The notes under the pieces were generated by a model. The model was not told the origin of the DNA and did no database searches. It saw nothing but the letters and a program-made list of their open reading frames with translations. DNA of 64,000 nucleotides, from contig NC_068346.1 in the NCBI RefSeq assembly GCF_014633365.1, forward strand, positions 37,635,191-37,699,190. The letters are read 5' to 3'. Shown here piece after piece: positions 57,312-64,000 of this stretch. The DNA is from Diospyros lotus (taxonomy: Eukaryota > Streptophyta > Magnoliopsida > Ericales > Ebenaceae). Position numbers and translations under genes: made by a program. Each line of letters begins with the position of its first letter. Position 1 is the stretch's first letter.

Positions 57312-58295
57312 TAGTAAGGCAAAAAATCAAAAACTCTCTCTTTTTCTATCATCTTTTCATACTTCTTTCCATCTTCAACATAATCCCATTTAATCTCATG
57401 GAATAAATCTCTCTCTTGCCATAATTCAGTTAAGGCATTATAATACTCAGTTACCAAACTGTTACCTTGCCTTGTTGTCTAGATAGTAGAGCGGATTTGG
57501 AAGCTTTGGGCAATGTTTCCCATGTCTGAGTAGATCTCTTGCACAACTTTCCATATCTCTTGGGTTCTCTGGTAGAATAAGTAGATCCTTCCAATCTTTG
57601 GCTCCATAGAATTGACTAACCATGCCATTACAATTGAGTTTTCAGCCTCCCATAAGCCATAATTTGCTGAATCAACACTTTCTTAGAAATTGTCCCATCG
57701 AGATATCCAATTTTGCCTTTTCCTCGGATCACTAGCAAAACTAATTGGAACCACTCTCTGAACTTGGTTCCATTCAACTTATGTTGAGTTATTTGGAGAG
57801 CATGGTTATTGAGAGTGATTGGAGGTTAAGGAACTTGAATAATCTTTGTTGTGGTTGGTAGATTGGTGGAAGTTTCACTTGCTGACTAATTCTCAGCGAT
57901 ACCTTGAACTTACAGAGTTCTACCAACTGAAGGAGAAGAAAAATAAGCAAAAACCCTACCATGGAACTATGGCTCTAATACCATGAAGAGAAAAACTAAC
58001 TGGAAGTTTCATTAATGAAATAACTTCCATGAATTTAATTGAACCGTAGGGTGTAAATTTATATACAAAGCTTCCTAAGAAAACTCCTAAATTTTAGGAC
58101 TAGATTATGCTCCTAATCTTTAGGTATAAATTACAACAACAATATTTAGATTAATTAGGATTAGGATTTTCCTTACCTGATTTTAAGGAATATCCTTATC
58201 TTTCAAGTTGGATGCCTCCTTTATCTCTATCTTTGATGTCTCATTTTCTTATCCTCTTGATCATAGTTTAGATTTTTCCTTTATTTCCTCCAACA
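57312..58295 (-). mobile_element. Copia fragment D, reverse strand: 5' LTR, primer site and gag start
   Basis: On the reverse strand a 312-bp LTR (58295-57984, TGTTGGAGGAAATAAAGG...CTTCA) is followed by TGGTATTAGAGCCA (57970-57983) and a broken gag (NGTKFREW-like text, GKGKIGYLDG, then TYSTREPKRYGKL and ALLSRQQGKVTV). It stops at 57312 inside the integrase of B2. The right side joins B2 RNase H, so the insertion is accompanied by loss of the B2 RT. Confidence 0.8.
57984..58295 (-). repeat. LTR of Copia fragment D
   Basis: 312 bp with proper CCTCCAACA/TGAAGAG ends and an adjacent primer-binding site. No second copy in the window. Confidence 0.75.
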
Positions 58296-58723
58296 AAAAT
58301 AGATAGAAAGAGCTCAAGTGGCTCATGTCAATTCTTAGGAAATTCTCTAATATCATGGTCTAGTAGAAAGCAAAATACCGTCGCACTCTTTTTCACTGAG
58401 GCTAAATATGTAACAGTTAGAAGTTGTTGTACTCAAATCCTATAGATGAAGCATCAACTAGAAGACTATGGTATAAAACTTCAAAATATTCCAATTAAAT
58501 GTGATAACACAAGTGCAATAGCCTTAACCAAAAATCCTATGTTTCATGGAAGGACCAACATATTGAGGGTAAACATCATTTCATTAGGGATCATGTGCAA
58601 AAAGGAGATATTAAATTAGAATTTGTAGATACAAATAATCAAATAGCAGACATATTCACAAAACCCCTAGATAGGGTCAAATTTGAATATTTTAGAAGTG
58701 AACTTGGAATTATTGCATCTTAA
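58296..58723 (+). pseudogene. SIRE-like RNase H and pol C-terminus (B2)
   Basis: IDRKSSSGSCQFLGNSLISW, then SSRKQNTVALFFTEAKYVTV, KCDNTSAIALTKNPMFHGRT and a C-terminus with the LTKP-like FTKPLDRVKFEYF reading at about 58655-58690, ending ELGIIAS at 58722. Matches B2 lineage; frameshifted near 58570. Confidence 0.85.
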
Positions 58724-58879
58724 ATGTGCTATTTATGTGTTGAATGTGATTAAAATATTTGTTATAATGATATTTGTGTGATTAATATGTTCGTATCCCA
58801 TATGTCTTTTTGGGTAATCCATGCTTTAATTTTCAAAAGCCTATTAGAATAAGGAAAACCAAATTCAGGAGGATGATCA
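58724..58879. other. Post-pol segment of B2
   Basis: AT-rich, non-coding. No polypurine tract or LTR start is recognised before Copia E begins. Confidence 0.4.
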
Positions 58880-59523
58880 AGTTTAAAGTAAACCACCATT
58901 GATGGTTTACTCAAGAAGGCATCGTGACCTTCAGCCAACCATATTATTTGAACCAAGGATAAGTCTAGAAGAGGCAACTACAAGAGATGCCGAGGCTTCT
59001 AACAGGGAGGAAGACAAAGAAGAGAGTGAAGAGTATGATCTCAATATCCCAATTGCTCTAAGGAAAGGGGGTAAGATCGTGCACCAAACACCCCATTTCA
59101 AATTTTATGGGATACTCAAAATTATCTCCTCAGTTCATATCTTTCATAGTCAGTATCGATGATAAGGTTCTTCCTAGAGACATCTATCATGCACTACAGG
59201 AGGAGAAGTGGAAGGCAACATTCATGGAAGAGATAAAAGCCCTAGAGATGAATGATACTTGGGAGATAGTGAGACTGCCAGATGGGAAGAATATAGTAGG
59301 CAGCAAGTGAGTGTTTACTATGAAATACAAATCAGATAGAAGTATTGACAGGTACAAGACAAGACTTGTAGCTCATGGTTTTACTCAAAATCAAGGCCTT
59401 GACTATGAGAAAACATTTGTACTAGTGGCTAAGTTTAACTCTATTCGGGTATTACTACATCAATTAGACATAAAGAATGTCTTCTTAAATGAAGAGCTGG
59501 AGGAAGAAATTTACATGCAAATA
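58880..59523 (+). pseudogene. Copia fragment E: linker and RT N-terminal part
   Basis: MMVYSRRHRDLQPTILFEPR, a Glu-rich linker, LNIPIALRKGGKIVHQTP, then RT text: KWKATFMEEIKALEMNDTWE, KYKSDRSIDRYKTRLVAHGF, LDYEKTFVLVAKFNSIRVLL, HQLDIKNVFLNEELEEEIYM. It ends at YMQIP, where the LTR end of Copia F begins. Stop at 59308 (TGA in place of Trp in SKW). Resembles Copia C more than B1/B2. Confidence 0.82.
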
Positions 59524-59621
59524 CCAGTTATCTTATGTTTTATGATTTATTCAATAAGAAACTTGATCGAGGCATTCTTCTATCGTTTTCTTCTCCTATT
59601 GTCTTCTCTTCGAATCTCACA

Positions 59622-59634
59622 TGGTATCAGAGCC
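59622..59634 (+). other. Primer-binding site of Copia F
   Basis: TGGTATCAGAGCC immediately after CTCACA, initiator tRNA-Met type. Copia 1 lacks the corresponding site. Confidence 0.9.
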
Positions 59635-59638
59635 AGCT

Positions 59639-60610
59639 ATGGCTTCCGATCCAAACTGTAGTGCTTCATCATTTTCTTGATCTTCTGCACCTTCTCTTTC
59701 TAATTTGCAACTCGAATTCTCCTCCGTTGCTAAAGCACTCAACTATAGTCTGATCAAGTTAGGTACAAGCAGTTACCTGTTCTGGAAGGCGCAAGTTCTC
59801 GCTATAGTTAGGGCGTACGACTTGTCGCAATTTCTTAATAAACATCCGCCTCCTCCTAAGTATCTTCCAAATCCTGAATCGAATTTGAATTTTGAGTTGA
59901 ATTCAAATGCAGAAGGCTCAAATGCCTTGATCCTTAATCCAGCTTACATGAATTGGATCAGATCAGACCAGCTCCTCCTCGGACGATTGTTTTCAACAAT
60001 GGAGCAGGAAGTACTTGCTCAGGTGATTCACTCTGAGTCTTCATCAGAGGTATGGATTTCACTTGAGAATTTGTATTCACAACAAACTGTGGTGAAATCC
60101 TTTCAATTGAAACAACAATTGAGGTCAGTAAAGAAAGACTCTTTCTGTTAACGACTACATTTTGAAAATAAAGACAATTGGACTTGCTTTGGCCGCCATT
60201 GGTGAACCCCTAGGAGATAAAGATCTACTGTTAGCTATATTGAATGGCCTGGATCATGAGTATGAAACTGTTGTTAGCTTGATTTCTTATCAAATGGATG
60301 AGATTAATATTGAGAAGGTGCAAATATCTCTTGCTTATGCATGAGCAACGACTAGCTACCAAGAATCAATCTATTTTTTCTTCTGTTAATTTTGATATGG
60401 CTAGTTCAATGAATGTTAATGTTGCCTCATATGGATCAAGATTTGGATATGGTGATAGATTAGCTAACAATAGAGGCAATTTTTGTTCTCGAGGGAATGG
60501 TGACATGAATAGAGGGAATCATGGTCGTGGTGGCTAGTCTGGTGGTAGGCATGTATATTGTTAACTTTGTGGCAAACCTGGTCATTTGGTTGACATGTGT
60601 TATCATCGAT
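59639..60610 (+). pseudogene. Copia Gag with zinc knuckle (F)
   Basis: Starts MASDPNCSASSFS with an early TGA, then LEFSSVAKALNYSLIKLGTS, SYLFWKAQVLAIVRAYDLSQ, DQLLLGRLFSTMEQEVLAQV, SSEVWISLENLYSQQTVVKS, FQLKQQLRSVKK, GLDHEYETVVSLISYQMDEI, an Asn/Gly/Arg-rich zone and the knuckle CXLCGKPGHLVDMCYHRFDS at about 60560-60610. Breaks at 59678, about 60145, 60342 and 60536. Confidence 0.88.
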
Positions 60611-61805
60611 TTGATAGTAGTTTTCAGAGAGTATCTCCTCATAATCAAATTGTTGCTAGACCTAACAATCAATTTCAGCCATATTATCAAGCCTTTTTGA
60701 CTAGTCCTAATGAATCTAATGAGACTTACATGGCTGAGGTACGTTCTATGTCACCTTATGGGCAGACTTTTGAAACTCAGTCCTTACCTTCTTCTTCTTG
60801 TGGAGATGCTCCATGGTTTGTTGACTCTAGAGCAACCAACCATATTACAACTAGTCTCAACAACCTATTTCTTCATTCTCCATATCATGGCAGTGACAAA
60901 GTAGCTGTTGGTGATGGTAAGAAAATACCTATATCTCATGTTGGTTGCAACAATCTATATACTCATAGTACACTTATTTTAGTTCTTGACCTACCTAATG
61001 TCTTACATGTTCCACATATGAACAAAAGTCTGCTTAGTGTTTCTCAACTAACCAAAGATAATAATGTTGTTGCTGAGTTTAACTCTACTTCATGTATGAT
61101 TAAGGACAAGGACCCCAGTGCTACTTTGAGGAATACTTAAGGATGGTTTATATCAATTGACATCAACTTTTGGTTATGCTAAGTCCAAGCTTGTTGGTTC
61201 ATTAAAGTCTTCCAAGTCTTCTAGTGTTGTTGTTACAAGCTCTTCTTCTTTACACAAATGTAAACAACAGAATCAGTTTGTTCTTGATTTGCTGTCTAGT
61301 ACTGTTGAGGTAGCTCAAACTACTTCTAACAATGTTGTACAACAATGGCATGCCAGGTTGGGGCACCCTGCTTCTCATATCCTGAAATGTGTTTTGAATA
61401 AAATTCTAATTTCTTATTCAAACTCAGATTTTGCATTTTGTGATTCTTGTAAACTTGGCAAGCTACATCAACTACCTTTTTCTTGTTGTCCAATAACAAC
61501 AACACATCCTTTAGAGTTGATCTATGCTGATGTATGGGGTCCAACACCCATTGTTTCCACTGAAGGATTTAGATACTATCTTATTGTTGTTGATGCTTAT
61601 TCTCGATACTCTTGGTTGTACCCTTTGAAATTAAAGTCTGATGTTCTCTCAACCTTCATTGCATTTCACAAATTAGCTGAGTTGCAATATAACTTCAAAC
61701 TTAAAAGTCTACAAACTGACAATGGTGGGGAATTTAAAGCCTTGTTGTTGTATCTTCAATCCTGTGGTATACAACCTAGATTTACATGTCCTTACACACA
61801 CTAAT
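60611..61805 (+). pseudogene. Copia protease and integrase N-part/core (F)
   Basis: Protease WFVDSRATNHITTSLNNLFL (Gly of DSG replaced by Arg), LDLPNVLHVPHMNKSLLSVS; after a frameshift near 61140 the pre-integrase WHARLGHPASHILKC, CDSCKLGKLHQLPF, ELIYADVWGPTPIVSTEGFR, YLIVVDAYSRYSWLYPLKLK and LQTDNGGEFKALLLYLQS. Stop at 61802 (TAG at the Gln of the QNGVV motif). Confidence 0.9.
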
Positions 61806-62640
61806 AGAATGGTGTTGTTAAAAGAAAACATAGACATGTTGCTGAAATGGGGCTTACCCTTCTATCTCATGCACATATGCCTCTTAAATTCTGGGTAGAA
61901 GCCTTTCAAGTAGTTGTTTACACCATGAACTTGTTACCTACAGCTCATTTGAAACTTAAATCCCCATTTGAATTGCTACTTCATAAAAAACCTAACTGTT
62001 TGCACCTTCAACCTTTTGGATGTTCATGTTTTCCCTACCTAAGACCGTACATCAACATAAGTTTGATTTGCACTTAGCTAAGTGTCTTTATTGGATACAG
62101 TCCAGTTCATGCAGGGTACAAGTGTTTAGATCCTTCAGATAGGATATATTTCTCTAGACATGTTCAGTTTAATCCTACCGAATTTCCTTATTTACTTTTG
62201 TTTGCTTCCTTAATAGCTAGTCCTGTCCAATCTTCTTCTTTGTGTCATTCTACTGATGTTTTTCATTCACTTCCTTCATTTCAATTTAAGGTTCCTCAAG
62301 TAGCACAATCCTCAGTACCTTCTCCTCTAGTAACTCAGCCTTCATTACCCTCCTCGTCCTCACCTTCCTCTGATAATTCGGTCGCTTCCTTGTTGCCTAT
62401 CTCTCCAAACCAACAACCATGTACCACTTCTCATTCACATTCCACTCAACCTAAACCTGTATCTGCACCCTCTGTTCATCCTATGATCACCCGATCTAAA
62501 TCTAAACAGCTTCTTTCATGTCCTCATGCTCTAATAAGTAACCTAGAACCTAACTCAGTCAATGGAGCTCACTTAGATCCTCATTGGACTCAGGTTATGG
62601 AAGAAGAGTTTTTTGCTCTTCAACGTAATAACACCTTGTA
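61806..62640 (+). pseudogene. Copia integrase C-part and Ser/Pro-rich linker (F)
   Basis: NGVVKRKHRHVAEMGLTLLS, HAHMPLKFWVEAFQVVVYTM, KPNCLHLQPFGCSCFPYLRP, then after a frameshift SPVHAGYKCLDPSDRIYFSR, followed by a Ser-rich linker (VTQPSLPSSSSPSSDNSVAS) and SAPSVHPMITRSKSKQLL. Confidence 0.88.
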
Positions 62641-63850
62641 ATTGGTTCCTTTCTCCCAAGATATGAATTTACTTGGCTATAAATGGGTGTTTCGAACTAA
62701 ATAGAAGACTGATGGTTCCATCCTTAAACACAAGGCATGTTTGGTTGCTAAAGGGTTTCTTCAAACACTAGGCATAGACTACACATAAATGTTCAATCTA
62801 GTAATTAAGGCTCCAACAATCAGAGTATTATTTTCTTTGGCAGTTCACTTTCGCTGGGATATTCAGCAAGTGGATATTAATAATGCCTTTTTGAATGGGG
62901 AGCTTATGGAGGATGTTTACATGTCTCAGCTAGCTGATTTTATTGATTCTAGATTTTCTTCTTATGTGTGTAAGCTGAAGAAATCACTATATGGGCTGAA
63001 ACAAGTTCCACAAGCTTGGTACACTAAGTTGAAGTCAACATTACAAGGTTGGGGTTTTTCAAGAGCTGTTTCTGATACATCTCTTTTCATTAAACGCACT
63101 GATGCTGTCGTGCTCTTTCTTTTGGTGTATGTTGATGACATACTTGTCACGGATTCTGACCCTATTGCTTTAAAGGCATGTATTCAGGATTTGGATGATC
63201 ATTTTGCTCTCAAAACCTTAGGTTCAGTTAGTTATTTTCTAGATTTTAAAGCATACAGAGATGCTGAAGTTATGTACCTTACACAGTCGAAATATATCTT
63301 AGATCTTTTGAAGAAGGCTTATATGCAAGATTGTAAGCCCTGTGATACACCTCTGACTTCTGGATTTTCATTTATTGATGAGGGAGAGTTGTTTTTAGAT
63401 CCTTCTCTACATAGGTCTATAATCGGTTCTCTTCAATATTTGACTCATACCTGGCCTAATGTTTCCTTTGTGGTGAATAAGTTGAGTTAGTTCTTATCTT
63501 TACCTAAAAAGGAGCATTGGTTAGCTTGTAAACATCTACTTCGCTACCTTAAAGGCATAATTAGTTTGGGGCTGATGTTTAGACCTATGGCAGGTGCTCT
63601 TTCTTTAACTGTGTTTACAGATGCTGACCATACTGGGTGTAAGATTACAAGGCGGTCAACTAGTGGTGTATGTGTGTTTCTTGGTTCAAATCTGATAGCT
63701 TGAAGTTCAAGAAAGCAGTTAGTGGTAGCTCAGTTTGTTGGTGAAACAGAATATCGAGCCATGGCACGGGGAGTTACTGAAATATTGTGGTTACAATCCC
63801 TATTTTCCGAGTTGGGATCTTCTCTGTGTCATACATTTGTGCATGTTGAT
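62641..63850 (+). pseudogene. Copia RT and RNase H, cut in RNase H (F)
   Basis: KWVFRTK, stop, TDGSILKHKACLVAKGFLQT, a 233-codon frame with FNLVIKAPTIRVLFSLAVHF, QQVDINNAFLNGELMEDVYM, KSLYGLKQVPQAWYTKLKST, the catalytic box LVYVDDILVTDSDP, KTLGSVSYFLDFKAYRDAEV, RSIIGSLQYLTHTWPNVSFV, then RNase H (CLQTDADHTGCKITRRSTSG-like) up to SLCHTFVHVD. Stops at 63488 and 63702 (TGA in place of Trp). Confidence 0.9.
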
Positions 63851-64000
63851 TGATTCATTTGTGTCTAAGAGTGGACAAATACTTGTATCAATTTAAACTA
63901 TTGTTGTGGATTGTTTTGGTTGCCTAGAACTGTTTAAAATCTAGGTGTGTAATAGTTTTCAAGGTGAGCTAAGGGAAAACCTTGGTGTCGGATTTAGTGG
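63851..64000 (+). repeat. Fragment of SIRE-like LTR
   Basis: GAGTGGACAAATACTTGTAT ... GGGAAAACCTTGGTGTCGG matches the middle of the solo LTR at about 28370-28520 (AGTGTGGACGAGTATTGTAA, GGGAAAACCTTGGCGTTG). It starts mid-LTR, so this is an incomplete copy joined to Copia F RNase H. It runs off the window. Confidence 0.75.

Larger units (their letters stand above)
45906..58870 (+). mobile_element. SIRE-like Copia B2, interrupted three times
   Basis: 5' LTR (45906-47148), primer-binding site, gag (47212-48025 and 51104-51850), protease (51851-52132), integrase (56695-57311) and RNase H (58296-58723) lie in order. Interruptions are Gypsy H (duplication CTACT), Copia C (duplication GATAG) and the reversed Copia fragment D, which replaces nearly the whole RT. 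No 3' LTR is recognised; the sequence fades after about 58870. B2 is inserted in B1. Confidence 0.85.
59524..63850 (+). mobile_element. Copia element F, same family as Copia 1, truncated at both ends
   Basis: Only about 98 bp of the 5' LTR end (59524-59621) precede the primer-binding site TGGTATCAGAGCC. Gag, zinc knuckle, protease, integrase, linker, RT and RNase H follow in Copia order and match Copia 1 closely (for example SAPSVHPM in both linkers). It is cut in RNase H at CHTFVHVD by an unrelated LTR fragment. Confidence 0.9.

Overview
This window is nuclear DNA from a flowering plant, probably a woody or large-genome eudicot; the species cannot be named from sequence. The evidence is spliced genes with plant GT-AG introns, a plant-type multi-KH RNA-binding protein, a MIKC-type MADS-box fragment, and a dense load of Ty1/Copia and Ty3/Gypsy LTR retrotransposons with LINE, hAT and foldback elements. 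There is no bacterial gene, operon, CRISPR array, rRNA or tRNA gene. The repeated TGGTATCAGAGC strings are retrotransposon primer-binding sites.

Layout. 1-4.8 kb: a reverse-strand Copia element with two 193-bp LTRs. 5.3-7.0 kb: a solo LTR related to the Tekay-like LTRs further on. 7.7-8.1 kb: a LINE tail. 8.2-12.1 kb: the 5' part of a reverse-strand KH-domain gene (three coding exons, four KH domains); its 3' exons are not visible. 13.5-33.4 kb: nest 1, an old Copia element (Copia-A) interrupted by a foldback element, an Athila-like solo LTR that itself holds a 10.25-kb chromodomain Gypsy (Tekay-like), a Copia solo LTR, and an hAT relic that holds a LINE tail. 34.4-35.7 kb: two possible C-terminal exons of an unknown plus-strand gene. 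37.1-38.05 kb: K-box and C-terminal exons of an SVP/AGL24-like MADS-box gene on the reverse strand; its MADS-domain exons are absent from the window.

38.2-58.9 kb: nest 2, a Gypsy (G) interrupted by a SIRE-like Copia (B1), interrupted by a second SIRE-like Copia (B2), which carries a small gag-protease-only Gypsy (H), a Copia without gag (C) and a reversed Copia fragment (D). 58.9-64 kb: two more Copia pieces (E and F; F is the same family as the first element) and a fragment of a SIRE-like LTR.

Two host genes are supported, KH and MADS, both incomplete here. Everything else of size is transposon. Insertion order is readable because five insertions keep exact 5-bp target-site duplications (TGTGG, GAAAG, CCTTC, CTACT, GATAG) and one keeps an imperfect 8-bp duplication. 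Nearly all element ORFs carry stops or frameshifts, many of the kind expected from decay of methylated cytosine. I saw no dedicated new biological system. The most unusual items are element architectures: a pre-gag ORF in the Tekay-like element, a gag-protease-only Gypsy, a gag-less Copia with a GC-rich leader, a GC-rich foldback element, a 62-bp palindromic tandem array in an LTR, and a MADS gene whose conserved exons 4 and 5 look precisely fused.
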